64,000 nucleotides of DNA from Bacteroidia bacterium (GCA_026391315.1 JAPLDT010000013.1:1-64000), one strand, 5' to 3'. Shown: positions 34,937 through 45,055, numbered from the stretch's first letter. The notes: a model not told the origin generated them from the letters alone. Made by a program: numbers and translations.

Positions 34937-36277
34937 ATGGTTAAAAAGCGTTTGGTAGTTCTGGGGGGAGGCGAAAGTGGCGTTGGCGCTGCGATTCTCG
35001 CTGTTGCCAAAGGGTTTGAGACTTTTGTCTCTGACTTTGGCGCCATTCAGGATCTCTACAAAGCCGACCTCGAAGCGCATGGCATTTCGTTTGAAGAGCG
35101 GCAGCACACACCGGAATTGATATTAAATGCGGATTTGGTAGTAAAAAGTCCCGGTATCCCGGATAAGGCCCCTATCATAAAGTCTCTTGTAAACAAAGGA
35201 GTCCAAGTGATTTCCGAGATTGAATTTGCGGGCAGGTATACCAACGCAACCACCATCTGTATCACCGGTAGCAACGGAAAGACCACCACCACACTGCTGA
35301 CTTACGATCTGCTCAAACGTGCAGGGTTAAAAGTTGGATTGGCAGGCAACATCGGCAAGAGCTTTGCCCGGCAGGTGGCTGAAGGGGATTTCGACTATTA
35401 TGTCCTGGAAATCTCCAGTTTCCAGCTGGATGGTATGTTCGGTTTCAGGGCCAACATCGCCATCCTGACCAACATTACCCCTGATCATCTTGACAGGTAC
35501 AACTACGAAATGCAAAACTATACCGATTCAAAATTCAGAATAGTTCAAAACCAAACGAGTGAAGATTTCTTCATCTACAACGACGACGACCCTGTTATTG
35601 CCGAAGAACTGGCAAAAAGGAGTCTCTCTGCGATGAAGCTGCCTTTTTCATTATCCCATCGGCTAACCATCGGAGGATGGGTCGAAGAGGACAAAATGAA
35701 ATTAAATGTATACAATAATATTTTCGATATGACAATTTTAGAACTGGCACTGCAAGGAAAACACAACGTGAACAACTCAATGGCTGCCGGAATTTCCGGA
35801 ATGGTGCTCAAACTTCGCAAGGACGCTATCAGGGAGCGCCTGAGCGACTTCCAGGGGGTTGAGCACAGGCTGGAAAGATTCATGAGGGTACACGAAATTG
35901 AGTTCATCAACGACTCCAAGGCAACCAATGTTAACTCAGTTTGGTATGCGCTCGAAAGCATGTCGACAGATGTGGTCTGGATTGTTGGCGGGATCGACAA
36001 GGGCAACGATTATTTGCAATTAATGGATCTTGTCAAGGAGAAGGTCAAAGCGATTGTCTGTCTTGGCGTGGATAACAGCAAAATCAAAGCGGCATTTGAG
36101 GCAACAGGGATCGAAATGGTGGAAACAAAAAGCATGGAAGAGGCGGTTCGCAGCTCCTATTTCCTTGCTTCAAAAGGAGATTCGGTTCTTCTTTCACCGG
36201 CGTGCGCAAGTTTCGACCTGTTTAAAAATTACGAAGACCGGGGACGGCAGTTTAAAGAAGCGGTAAGAAATTTGTGA
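34937..36277 (+). CDS. murD: UDP-MurNAc-L-alanine:D-glutamate ligase
   Basis: 446 residues. N-terminal nucleotide-like domain (LVVLGGGESGVGAAILA), P-loop CITGSNGKTTTTLL, then ISSFQLDGM and NDSKATNVNS. Adds D-Glu in the cytoplasm. Two bases after mraY. It is followed by the only large gap of the dcw cluster (251 bp, repeat-filled) before ftsW. Confidence 0.96.
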   Translation: MVKKRLVVLGGGESGVGAAILAVAKGFETFVSDFGAIQDLYKADLEAHGISFEERQHTPELILNADLVVKSPGIPDKAPIIKSLVNKGVQVISEIEFAGRYTNATTICITGSNGKTTTTLLTYDLLKRAGLKVGLAGNIGKSFARQVAEGDFDYYVLEISSFQLDGMFGFRANIAILTNITPDHLDRYNYEMQNYTDSKFRIVQNQTSEDFFIYNDDDPVIAEELAKRSLSAMKLPFSLSHRLTIGGWVEEDKMKLNVYNNIFDMTILELALQGKHNVNNSMAAGISGMVLKLRKDAIRERLSDFQGVEHRLERFMRVHEIEFINDSKATNVNSVWYALESMSTDVVWIVGGIDKGNDYLQLMDLVKEKVKAIVCLGVDNSKIKAAFEATGIEMVETKSMEEAVRSSYFLASKGDSVLLSPACASFDLFKNYEDRGRQFKEAVRNL

Positions 36278-36528
36278 TAAGAAGATGAGAGGATGGGAAA
36301 ATGAGAAGATGTGTTGATTTGAGGATGTGCTGATGAGATGATATGCTAACGGGATGATGAAAAAATCAGACCGGTCCCTGAGCGAAGTCGAAGGGCGAAA
36401 GTTGGCAGCATCAGTTTGGGGTAATTATGAATTTTAAATTAGGTAGTGAACAGTTTGGTTCTAAAAGAAATTTGGGCTAAAAGCCAATAGCCAATGGCAA
36501 ATAGCCCGAGTAAAAATAAAATTGGAGA
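36278..36528. repeat. Repeat-filled gap between murD and ftsW
   Basis: GATGAGA/GATGTG-type short repeats (36281-36360), one forward REP-like copy at 36370-36395, and CCAATAGCCAATGGCAAATAG near 36482-36503 resembling the repeat at 6748-6935. No gene. Confidence 0.7.
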
Positions 36529-37755
36529 ATGAAATTTAGCGATTACATAAGCAGGTTAAAGGGCGACAAGAAGATTTGGATCGTCATCTTTGTGATGTCA
36601 TTCATCTCCATTCTGGTGGTCTACAGTTCAACCGGAGCGCTAGCTTTCAGGCGATCCAATGGCAATACCTCCTTTTACATCTTCCGGCAGGTAATCGTTC
36701 AGATGATTGGATTCATGTTTATCCTGCTGATGCTAAAATTTGTGAGGATTAAAGTTTATAACAAATATGCAAATCTGGCGCTGATGGCGGCCATTGGTTT
36801 TATATTGCTGGGAATATTGATCGGAAGGGGCTCCGGTCGTACCATACCCCTGGGATTTTTCAGTTTTCAACCTGCAGAGTTGGCCAAGGTGGCAGTCATC
36901 ATGTGGGTGGCAAGAATACTTTCCAGCACAGGGGAGAGTGATGAGTCAAGAAGAAAGTCGTTTTTTAAAATTCTTCTCGTTATGGGCCTGTTGGCGCTCC
37001 TACTGCTTAAGGTGAATTTTTCTTCAGCAGTTCTGTTAATGGCGACCGCCTTTATCATGATGTTCGTCGCGCAGATGCCTATGAGATATCTTGCAGGGAC
37101 CATGTTGATTGGGTTGATTTTGGCTGTGTCATTGTTCTTGGTGCGCAAGCAATTGCCGGAGATCATTTACAAAGGAACAAGGGTTGAGACGGTATTCAAC
37201 CGGGTTGACCGGTATATCAGCGGATCAGATCCCAAACAGGACGAGGGTCTGACACAGGATGAATTTGCCAAAATCGCCATATACAACGGCGGTTTTTTCG
37301 GTGTGGGTGTTGGCAAAGGGGATATCAGCAACAGGATGAGCGCTGCATACAACGATTTTGTTTTCGCGATCATTGTCGAAGAGTACGGTCTGTTCTTTGC
37401 CGCATTCATTGTTTTGCTCTACCTGATCATTCTTACGAGGGGATTGATGATTATCAAAGCCTGCAAACGGACCTTCCCGCTCTACCTTGCCACCGGGGCT
37501 GTTACCATGCTCATGATGCAGGCGCTTGTAAACATGGGCGTCTCCTCAGGGGCCATTCCGGTTACCGGTCAGCCGCTACCATGGATAAGCTGGGGGGGTA
37601 CTTCACAAGTCTTTACGGCATTTATATTTGGTTTTTTGCTGAGTATCAGCGCTGAAAATCAGGCAGAAATGTTTAAGCAGGATGATGCGTCAGAGTCTGG
37701 AGAGGATGATGATTTTGCGGAAGAAGAAATATTACTGTCAAACATTGAAAATTGA
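36529..37755 (+). CDS. ftsW: Septal peptidoglycan polymerase FtsW (SEDS)
   Basis: 408 residues, ten-helix SEDS pattern. Motifs: VYSSTGALAFR near the N-terminus, FSFQPAELAKVAVIMWVAR, and the C-terminal PVTGQPLPWISWGGTSQVF. Polymerises glycan from lipid II with the FtsI partner. Acidic cytoplasmic tail (SGEDDDFAEEE). Position between murD and murG fixes FtsW over RodA. Confidence 0.95.
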   Translation: MKFSDYISRLKGDKKIWIVIFVMSFISILVVYSSTGALAFRRSNGNTSFYIFRQVIVQMIGFMFILLMLKFVRIKVYNKYANLALMAAIGFILLGILIGRGSGRTIPLGFFSFQPAELAKVAVIMWVARILSSTGESDESRRKSFFKILLVMGLLALLLLKVNFSSAVLLMATAFIMMFVAQMPMRYLAGTMLIGLILAVSLFLVRKQLPEIIYKGTRVETVFNRVDRYISGSDPKQDEGLTQDEFAKIAIYNGGFFGVGVGKGDISNRMSAAYNDFVFAIIVEEYGLFFAAFIVLLYLIILTRGLMIIKACKRTFPLYLATGAVTMLMMQALVNMGVSSGAIPVTGQPLPWISWGGTSQVFTAFIFGFLLSISAENQAEMFKQDDASESGEDDDFAEEEILLSNIEN

Positions 37756-37773
37756 ATTTTGAACCTTGAATAT

Positions 37774-38877
37774 ATGAACAACCATCGTTTTATCATCAGC
37801 GGAGGCGGAACAGGGGGCCACATCTTCCCTGCACTTTCCATTGCTGAAGGATTGAAACAGCGTCTGCCGGATGCGGAGATCCTCTTTGTCGGCGCGTTGG
37901 GAAAGATGGAGATGGAGAAGGTCCCTGCTGCGGGATTCCGGATCGTCGGACTGACGGTTGCCGGCTTCCACCGGGGGGAAATTTGGCGCAACCTGATGTT
38001 TGTGCCAAAGCTGATTATGTCCTTATGGAAGGCAAGGTCGGTGGTGAAAAAATTCAGGCCGGATTGTGCGATCGGCGTTGGCGGTTATGCCAGTGGTCCG
38101 ATCCTGAAAGTTGCCGCACAAATGGGTATTCCAACACTCTTGCAGGAGCAGAACTCCTATGCTGGTGTTACCAACAAGATTCTGGGTAAAAAGGCAACCA
38201 AAATATGCGTGGCCTATCCAAATATGGAACGATTTTTCCCAAAAGAGAAGATCGTTTTCACAGGTAATCCAATCCGGAAAGGGTTGGAGGGTATCGCCGA
38301 AAAGAGGGAAGAAGCTTATAAATTTTTCGGACTGGAACGCGGGAAACCCGTCATTTTGGTAATAGGAGGAAGTTTGGGAGCCCGCACCCTGAACAATGGC
38401 ATTCGTGCCAAACTCGATCTGATTCGCTCCTCCGGAGTGCAGTTTCTATGGCAAACGGGCAAAATCTATTACCAGGATATGAAAGCTGAGCTGGATAACA
38501 ACCCTACCGGAAATCTCCATCTTTTGGAATTCATCCAACGAATGGACCTGGCTTTTGCGGCAGCGGATCTGGTTATTTCGAGGGCAGGAGCTGGTACCAT
38601 CAGCGAACTTTGTGTTCTGGGAATGCCTTCCATACTTGTGCCTTCGCCCAATGTAGCTGAGGATCACCAGACAGCCAATGCCCGGGCGCTTGCCGATCGG
38701 GGTGCAGCTCTGCTCATCAAAGACGCAGAAGTCGGGGAAAAGCTGGTGGAAGAGGCGCTCAAACTGGTCAATGACGAACAACGGCTGAGTGAATTCTCAG
38801 TAAAAATGAGGGAGATGGGAACGCCCAATGCGACAAAAGATATTGTGGAGGTAATACTTTCTTTAATTGACAATTGA
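37774..38877 (+). CDS. murG: Lipid II synthase (GlcNAc transferase) MurG
   Basis: 367 residues from the ATG at 37774 (an in-frame TTG at 37759 is less likely). ISGGGTGGHIFPALSIAEGL (loop 1), GVGGYASGPILKVA, GGSLGARTLNNGI, and RAGAGTISELCVLGMPSILVPSP for UDP-GlcNAc binding. Peripheral inner-membrane enzyme converting lipid I to lipid II. Two bases before murC. Confidence 0.96.
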   Translation: MNNHRFIISGGGTGGHIFPALSIAEGLKQRLPDAEILFVGALGKMEMEKVPAAGFRIVGLTVAGFHRGEIWRNLMFVPKLIMSLWKARSVVKKFRPDCAIGVGGYASGPILKVAAQMGIPTLLQEQNSYAGVTNKILGKKATKICVAYPNMERFFPKEKIVFTGNPIRKGLEGIAEKREEAYKFFGLERGKPVILVIGGSLGARTLNNGIRAKLDLIRSSGVQFLWQTGKIYYQDMKAELDNNPTGNLHLLEFIQRMDLAFAAADLVISRAGAGTISELCVLGMPSILVPSPNVAEDHQTANARALADRGAALLIKDAEVGEKLVEEALKLVNDEQRLSEFSVKMREMGTPNATKDIVEVILSLIDN

Positions 38878-38879
38878 TA

Positions 38880-40268
38880 ATGGTTGAGACCGAAAAAATA
38901 AAATATGTTTACCTGTTGGGGATCGGCGGGATCGGTATGAGCGCCCTTGCCCGCTATTTCAAGTTTGCTGGCAAAAGGGTATCAGGGTACGACAAGACCC
39001 CTTCTCCTCTGACCGATGAGTTGATTGCGGAGGGAATTCCTGTCCATTTCAACGAGGATCTGACGATTTCGCCAAAGCTGGAAGAGCGCGAAGATACCCT
39101 GGTCATTTTTACCCCTGCCGTACCTGAACATTTTGGCGAGTTGAAATGGCTGCAGACGAACAATTTTACCATAGCCAAAAGATCGGAAGTGCTTGGATCT
39201 CTCAGTCGCAACAAAAGTTGCATCGCGGTAGCAGGCACCCATGGGAAAACATCCGTTACCACGATGACTGCCTACCTGCTCAAGGAGTCGCATGTGGACT
39301 GCATCGCCTTCATGGGCGGACTTTCCAGAAACTATGGCACCAATCTGCTGCTTCCGGCCAACGACAGCAAGATGATGGTTGCCGAGGCCGATGAGTTCGA
39401 CCGCTCTTTTCTGAGGCTCTTCCCCGAAATGGCCGTCATCACCTGGATGGATCCCGATCACCTCGATATTTATGGAACTGCCGGTCATCTGGTGGAGGCT
39501 TTTGCCACTTTTACCGGTCAGATCAGGGAAGGTGGCGTGTTGCTATACCGCAAAGGAGTAGCCATTGATCGTAACTGGAACAGAAAAATTCGCTATTTTA
39601 CCTATTCCGTTTCGGAGGAGGCCGATTTCAAGGCAGAGAATATCACGGTAACAGAGGGAGCCTATCGTTTCGACCTGCGTTCCCCTTTTGGTGCGATCAG
39701 TGGAATCACGCTTCATTATCCCGGACTGATGAATGTGGAAAATATGACGGCAGCGATGGCGCTGGCTTTGCTGAACGGAGTGACCAAAGAGGAAATACTT
39801 GCTTCCGTGCCCAATTACAAAGGGGTCGAGCGGCGTTTCGACATCCGGTACAAAAGTGCGACCAATGTCTACATCGACGACTACGGGCACCATCCAAGGG
39901 AGCTGGAGGCAACCATACGTTCCGTTCGCCACCTCTATCCCGGCAGGAAAATAACTGGAATCTTTCAGCCACACCTCTTTACCCGTACCCGGGATTTTGT
40001 GGATGGCTTTGCCGAAAGCCTCGATTTGCTCGATGAGGCGCTTGTGATGGAGATCTATCCGGCAAGGGAAGAACCAATACCCGGAGTGGATGCCGGAATG
40101 ATCCTGGATAAAATGAAACTGAAATCAAAAAGAAGATGCTCTGCAGCTGATTTTACTGCAATTCTTGATGATTATCAATTAGATATTTTGCTTACCTTGG
40201 GAGCAGGTGATATAGATCGCCTGGTCAATCCCATCGTTAAATACCTGAAGGAGAAAAATAATGATTAA
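38880..40268 (+). CDS. murC: UDP-MurNAc:L-alanine ligase
   Basis: 462 residues from the ATG at 38880; an in-frame TTG at 38874 would overlap the murG stop. LLGIGGIGMSALARYF, P-loop VAGTHGKTSVTTM, EADEFDRSFL, and DDYGHHPRELEATI. First amino-acid ligase of stem-peptide synthesis. Its end overlaps ftsQ by 8 bp. Confidence 0.96.
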   Translation: MVETEKIKYVYLLGIGGIGMSALARYFKFAGKRVSGYDKTPSPLTDELIAEGIPVHFNEDLTISPKLEEREDTLVIFTPAVPEHFGELKWLQTNNFTIAKRSEVLGSLSRNKSCIAVAGTHGKTSVTTMTAYLLKESHVDCIAFMGGLSRNYGTNLLLPANDSKMMVAEADEFDRSFLRLFPEMAVITWMDPDHLDIYGTAGHLVEAFATFTGQIREGGVLLYRKGVAIDRNWNRKIRYFTYSVSEEADFKAENITVTEGAYRFDLRSPFGAISGITLHYPGLMNVENMTAAMALALLNGVTKEEILASVPNYKGVERRFDIRYKSATNVYIDDYGHHPRELEATIRSVRHLYPGRKITGIFQPHLFTRTRDFVDGFAESLDLLDEALVMEIYPAREEPIPGVDAGMILDKMKLKSKRRCSAADFTAILDDYQLDILLTLGAGDIDRLVNPIVKYLKEKNND

Positions 40269-41013
40269 AAAAATTGGCTATCTTCTGGTCTGGTGTATGG
40301 TGCTCGGAATGGTATTCCTCTCGTTGGGATTTTCCATTTTCGAACGCAACAAGATTGTCTGCACCGACGTCAGGGTAGAGATAACCGATTCGACGGAAAA
40401 TCAATTTTTAAGTAGCCGGGAGGTCAGGTCGTGGGTATTGAACCGCTATCCGAACATCCTGAAAAGGAACCTCGATTACATCGATCTTAGAAGCATCGAA
40501 GAGGGGTTGCGAAAAATTAAGGCAGTAGAGGAGGTAAAGGTATTTACCTCGATTGTTGGCAGAGGCAAACCGGGTGAAGGATCTGTTGTTGTGAGGATCC
40601 GGCAGCGTGATCCACAGTTCAGGGTCGATCAGCCCGGACGTGATTACTACATGGACAAGCTGGGCAAAAGCATCGACTGGACGCCGAATTATACCCCCAG
40701 GGTGATGATGGTTTCCGGTGTTATTGCTTATGAATATGCCCGCAAAAGGCTTCTTCCGCTGATTACCTATATTCAGGAAGATCCTTTTCTGAACGCCCAG
40801 ATCGATCAGATCCATGTGGGTGGAAATGGAAATTTGACGATGGTTCCCAGGATTGGGAATCAGCTTATTTATTTTGGACCGCCTGAGGATTATCAGGTAA
40901 AATTGAGAAATTTGAAAGCGCTATACAAGGAAGGTTTTAAAAACGGGGGATGGACATTGTATAAATCGATCAATCTGTCGTATAAAAATCTTGTAATCTG
41001 TTTAAAAAAATAG
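40261..41013 (+). CDS. ftsQ: Cell division protein FtsQ
   Basis: 250 residues. Short cytoplasmic end, one transmembrane segment (IGYLLVWCMVLGMVFLSLGFSIF), then a POTRA-like part (LNRYPNILKRNLDYIDLRSIEEGLRKIKAVEEVKVF) and the FtsQ/DivIB beta domain (VDQPGRDYYMDKLGKSIDW). Links early and late divisome proteins in the periplasm. Sequence is divergent, but position between murC and ftsA supports the call. Confidence 0.88.
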   Translation: MIKKIGYLLVWCMVLGMVFLSLGFSIFERNKIVCTDVRVEITDSTENQFLSSREVRSWVLNRYPNILKRNLDYIDLRSIEEGLRKIKAVEEVKVFTSIVGRGKPGEGSVVVRIRQRDPQFRVDQPGRDYYMDKLGKSIDWTPNYTPRVMMVSGVIAYEYARKRLLPLITYIQEDPFLNAQIDQIHVGGNGNLTMVPRIGNQLIYFGPPEDYQVKLRNLKALYKEGFKNGGWTLYKSINLSYKNLVICLKK

Positions 41014-41018
41014 AAGAG

Positions 41019-42293
41019 ATGAGCCAGACCAGGGAATTAGCAGCCGCTATTGACATCGGCACAAGCCACACCAGAGCAATTCTGGGGCGGTTTACATCAG
41101 ACAATAAGCTTGATGTATTGGCATTCAGTGAAGTGGTTACGCAGGGAGTGCGAAACGGGGTGGTGGTAAACATTGATGATGCCGCCGATTCCATTCGCAA
41201 AGCAGTCTCCGTTCTTGAGCGGGCTACCAACCTGAAGGTGAAGAAGCTGTATGCAGGGATCTCGGGACAAAAAATCGGGAACCGGCCTTACCAGGGGATT
41301 GTGAAAGGCATGTCGGACGAGGCAAGACGTCATGCGGTGCAACCGGGCGAAAAGATATACCATCTCGTACCAACGGAGTACATGGTCGATGGTGAGCGCG
41401 AAATCAACAAACCGGTCGGTATTGCGGGACGGCGGATTGATGCCACCTTCAACATCATCCTTGCCTCCGACAATTACGAGAAGAACCTGACAAGGGCCAT
41501 CGAAAAGGCAGGGTTTGAACTGGCTCTGGTCTTCATCAATCCGTTTGTGCAGGGAACTGCCTGCCTTTCACAGGATGAGAAAGAGGCCGGTGTAGTACTG
41601 CTTGATATGGGCGCCGGCACAACCGGTATTTCCCTCTATTACGAAAATAAATTACGGCTTGCCCTGGAGCTGCCTTTCGGCGGAAACGTGATCTCCAACG
41701 ATATCAAGGAGGGTTGCAACATCATTCCGCGGCATGCGGAAATGGTGAAGGTCAATTGCGGATTCGCCATGACCGAACTCGCCCCTGAAAACAAAGTGGC
41801 GCAGATTCCGGAAGTAGAGGGATGGCCAGGGAAAGAGATCTCCTTCAAAAGCCTTGCGGGGATTATTCAGGCCAGGGTGGAGGAGATCATGGAGTGGGTG
41901 AATTTCCAGCTCGAATCATCCGGGTACGTGGACAAACTGGGCGCAGGCATTGTACTCACAGGGAAAGGAGCAGGACTGAACGGCCTCGATAAGGTGGTGA
42001 GTTACATGACCGGATTGGATGTACGATATGGAAAGCCAATCGTGGCCATGAAAGAGCAGCTGTTTAACGAGCAGCTTGCCACTCCAGCATCCGCTAACCT
42101 TCTTGGTATTCTTATTCACGGTCTGATTAACTCAAGAAACTTAAAATATCCGGCAGGGATGGTCGATCCAATTGTCCAGGAAGAGGCGCCGAAAGCAGAA
42201 CCTGTCAAACGCAAAACCAGAGGCTTTTCTGACCTGGTCGGCAAATTCAAAGATGGTTTCGACAACCTGTTTGAGGAGCCGGATCATAAATAA
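41019..42293 (+). CDS. ftsA: Cell division protein FtsA
   Basis: 424 residues, actin-fold ATPase. LAAAIDIGTSHTRAILGR (phosphate 1), GVVLLDMGAGTTGISLY (phosphate 2), GAGIVLTGKGAGLNGL. The C-terminal FSDLVGKFKDGFDNLFEEP is an amphipathic membrane-targeting helix. It anchors FtsZ to the membrane. Two FtsZ proteins are encoded downstream, raising the question of which tail it binds. Confidence 0.95.
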   Translation: MSQTRELAAAIDIGTSHTRAILGRFTSDNKLDVLAFSEVVTQGVRNGVVVNIDDAADSIRKAVSVLERATNLKVKKLYAGISGQKIGNRPYQGIVKGMSDEARRHAVQPGEKIYHLVPTEYMVDGEREINKPVGIAGRRIDATFNIILASDNYEKNLTRAIEKAGFELALVFINPFVQGTACLSQDEKEAGVVLLDMGAGTTGISLYYENKLRLALELPFGGNVISNDIKEGCNIIPRHAEMVKVNCGFAMTELAPENKVAQIPEVEGWPGKEISFKSLAGIIQARVEEIMEWVNFQLESSGYVDKLGAGIVLTGKGAGLNGLDKVVSYMTGLDVRYGKPIVAMKEQLFNEQLATPASANLLGILIHGLINSRNLKYPAGMVDPIVQEEAPKAEPVKRKTRGFSDLVGKFKDGFDNLFEEPDHK

Positions 42294-42304
42294 AAATAAA
42301 TGAC

Positions 42305-43618
42305 ATGGAAAATATATCTGACGATCTGTTGACATTTGGTTTCAAGAATGAGTACAACTCCATTATCAAAGTGATTGGCGTTGGCGGCGGTGGCAGTAAT
42401 GCCGTCAACCACATGTTTCGGAACGGAATAGCAGGCGTTGATTTTGTCATATGCAACACCGACTCACAGGCCCTGGCCAATAGTTCAGTACCTGTAAAGA
42501 TCCAACTTGGCGTAACCCTCACCGAAGGCCGGGGAGCCGGAAACGCTCCGAAAAAGGGAGAACAGGCGGCCATTGAAAACCTGGGTGAGGTGAGGCAAAT
42601 CCTGGAGGCAGGGACCAAAATGGTCTTTATCACCGCCGGAATGGGTGGTGGAACCGGAACCGGCGCAGCACCTATTATTGCCCAATTGGCGAGAGACATG
42701 GATATTCTGACTATCGCGGTCGTGACCATGCCCTCCAAAAAGGAAGGGAAACTTAGGTACGATCAGGCGATGGAGGGCATTCTGAAACTCGATCGTTACG
42801 TCGATTGTATGCTGGTGATCAGCAACGAGAATTTGCACAAAGTATATGGTGAACTGCCTGCACGCGAGGCATTTGCCAAGGCTGATGATATCGTTTGCAC
42901 CGCAGTGAAGGGATGTGCGGAGATCATTACCCTCCATGGCAACATCAACATCGACTTTGCAGATGTGAACACGGTGATGCGCGACAGCGGCGTCTTTATC
43001 ATGGGAACCGGGTTGGCCGAAGGGTCTAACCGCGCTTTTCTGGCCGTTGAGGATGCGCTGCAGTCGCCATTGCTCGACAGCAACAACATTTATGGAACCG
43101 GGAACATCCTGCTGAACATCATCTCAGGAGAAGAGGAGGTTCGGATGGGTGAGATTGGTCAGATCATCGACTACCTGCAACAGGCTGCGGGCGACAATGC
43201 CAACATCATCTGGGGTAACGGATACGATCCTTCTCTTGGAAACAAGATCAGTGTAACCATCATCGCCACAGGATTTGAACATGATCCAAACCCGATCAGA
43301 AACACTCCCCCTGCTACCGAGAAGGTTGCTCTTGAAAATAATGCCTTCGTGGTAACAGACGAAGTTCCGAAGGTAAACGAAACTGCTTCCGAGCCAGAAG
43401 CGCTGGAGTTGATGGGCATCTCTGTGACGGATGAATATTTCTCTCCTGAAGATGAGCCGGTGGCAGAGCCTGCCAAACCGGTAACGCAGGTAACGGAAAA
43501 TAGGGCAGGAAAGCAGGTAGGGAAAACCGGAAAGAGAACAGAACGTGAATCTATATCGAAATGGTTTAACCAACAGTTTGGCGGACTATTTTCGGACGAG
43601 GATGAGGAGGTAAAATAG
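42305..43618 (+). CDS. ftsZ: FtsZ, first tandem copy (non-canonical tail)
   Basis: 437 residues. Intact GTPase: IKVIGVGGGGSNAVNHM, tubulin signature GGGTGTGAAP (114-123), T7 loop NIDFAD (215-220) with both catalytic Asp. After the core, at about residue 328, an acidic linker leads to the end WFNQQFGGLFSDEDEEVK, which lacks the FLHD-type C-terminal peptide seen in the second copy. Eleven bases after ftsA and 24 before the second ftsZ. The core appears functional; the altered tail suggests different partner binding. Confidence 0.93.
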   Translation: MENISDDLLTFGFKNEYNSIIKVIGVGGGGSNAVNHMFRNGIAGVDFVICNTDSQALANSSVPVKIQLGVTLTEGRGAGNAPKKGEQAAIENLGEVRQILEAGTKMVFITAGMGGGTGTGAAPIIAQLARDMDILTIAVVTMPSKKEGKLRYDQAMEGILKLDRYVDCMLVISNENLHKVYGELPAREAFAKADDIVCTAVKGCAEIITLHGNINIDFADVNTVMRDSGVFIMGTGLAEGSNRAFLAVEDALQSPLLDSNNIYGTGNILLNIISGEEEVRMGEIGQIIDYLQQAAGDNANIIWGNGYDPSLGNKISVTIIATGFEHDPNPIRNTPPATEKVALENNAFVVTDEVPKVNETASEPEALELMGISVTDEYFSPEDEPVAEPAKPVTQVTENRAGKQVGKTGKRTERESISKWFNQQFGGLFSDEDEEVK

Positions 43619-43642
43619 ATAAAAACGAATAAATTACATATT

Positions 43643-45055
43643 ATGAAAGATCTCATAGACTTCGATTTACCAACGGCTTCAGAAAACATCATCAAGGTGA
43701 TTGGGGTTGGCGGGGGCGGCAGCAACGCTGTCAACCACATGTACCGTCAGGGAATCAAGGATGTTGATTTTGCCATCTGCAACACAGATGTTCAGCACCT
43801 GCTCAAGAGTCCGGTACCCGTTAAGGTCCAGCTTGGTTCTGCGCTGACCGAGGGACGGGGTGCTGGGAATAAACCCACTGTCGGTTGCGCATCGGCCAAT
43901 GAAAACATCGAAGAGATCGAGGCGATTTTCACGGGAAATACCAAGATGGTCTTTATCACCGCCGGGATGGGAGGAGGTACAGGTACAGGCGCCGCACCGG
44001 TTATCGCAGAAGTGGCACGTACCAACAAGATTCTCACCATTGGTATTGTGACGCTCCCCTTCCGCAACGAAGGAAAACTTCGCATCCAGCAGGCCATCGA
44101 AGGAATCCGGCAGATGGAGGGACATGTGGACTCACTGCTCATCATCAACAACGAGAGAATCCGTGAGATTTACGGGGATTTTCCTATCTCCCAGGCCTTT
44201 GCCAAAGCCGATGACGTGCTGGCAACTGCGGCAAGAGGCATCGCCGATATCATTACAAGTACCGGATTCATCAATGTCGACTTTGAAGATGTTCGTACGG
44301 TAATGCAAAATTCAGGGGTAGCCATCATGGGATCCGCCACCTTCAGCGGTGAGGACCGTGCACGCAAAGCTGCTGAAGGAGCCCTCAACTCTCCGCTGCT
44401 CAACAACAACGATATCCGTGGCGCCCGGAATATTCTGGTCAACATTACCTCAGGCGAGACCAAGGAGGTCACCATGGACGAGGTAAACCTGGTCAACGAA
44501 TATGTTCAGGAGATGGCCGGAAACAATGCGGACCTTATCCACGGAATCGCAGTAGACCCGACTCTTGGGGATGCCCTGACCGTTACTGTTGTTGCCACTG
44601 GATTTAAAAGCAGTTCAATTCCGGAATTCCGGACCGGTATCGCGGATGAGAAGGTTAGGGTCTCAATCGATGGTGATGCCACGGACAGCAATCACCATTC
44701 ATCAAAATCGGAAACTTTCTTCGCAGGAGAAGTGACCGGCGGACATGAATGGACGGACGATCCGCAGGAGTCGGTCATCAACCGGCTCTATCCCAAGAGG
44801 ATGATCGATCCATTTTCCGGAGCCCCGGAAGTCGTCAAGAAAGTGATGCACGTCGATTTCTACAACCAGACGGAAGAGTACATCAACGAGCTGACAAAAA
44901 TTCCGGCCTTCGAACGACGCAGGATGAAACAACACAAGCCCGGAAATATTACCGACAATGGCAAGTCCATGTCGCGCTATTCCATCACCAACAATCCGGA
45001 AGACGGCCTTAAACTGAGGAAGAACAACTCATTTTTGCACGATAAAGCTGACTAA
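43643..45055 (+). CDS. ftsZ: FtsZ, second tandem copy (canonical Bacteroidota tail)
   Basis: 470 residues. IKVIGVGGGGSNAVNHM, GGGTGTGAAP (110-119), T7 loop NVDFED (211-216). Long linker (about 330-450) then KLRKNNSFLHDKAD, the C-terminal peptide type of Bacteroidota FtsZ. The two proteins share the GTPase core closely but differ strongly in linker and tail, so the duplication is not recent. Last gene of dcw, followed by two REP-like elements. Confidence 0.95.
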   Translation: MKDLIDFDLPTASENIIKVIGVGGGGSNAVNHMYRQGIKDVDFAICNTDVQHLLKSPVPVKVQLGSALTEGRGAGNKPTVGCASANENIEEIEAIFTGNTKMVFITAGMGGGTGTGAAPVIAEVARTNKILTIGIVTLPFRNEGKLRIQQAIEGIRQMEGHVDSLLIINNERIREIYGDFPISQAFAKADDVLATAARGIADIITSTGFINVDFEDVRTVMQNSGVAIMGSATFSGEDRARKAAEGALNSPLLNNNDIRGARNILVNITSGETKEVTMDEVNLVNEYVQEMAGNNADLIHGIAVDPTLGDALTVTVVATGFKSSSIPEFRTGIADEKVRVSIDGDATDSNHHSSKSETFFAGEVTGGHEWTDDPQESVINRLYPKRMIDPFSGAPEVVKKVMHVDFYNQTEEYINELTKIPAFERRRMKQHKPGNITDNGKSMSRYSITNNPEDGLKLRKNNSFLHDKAD

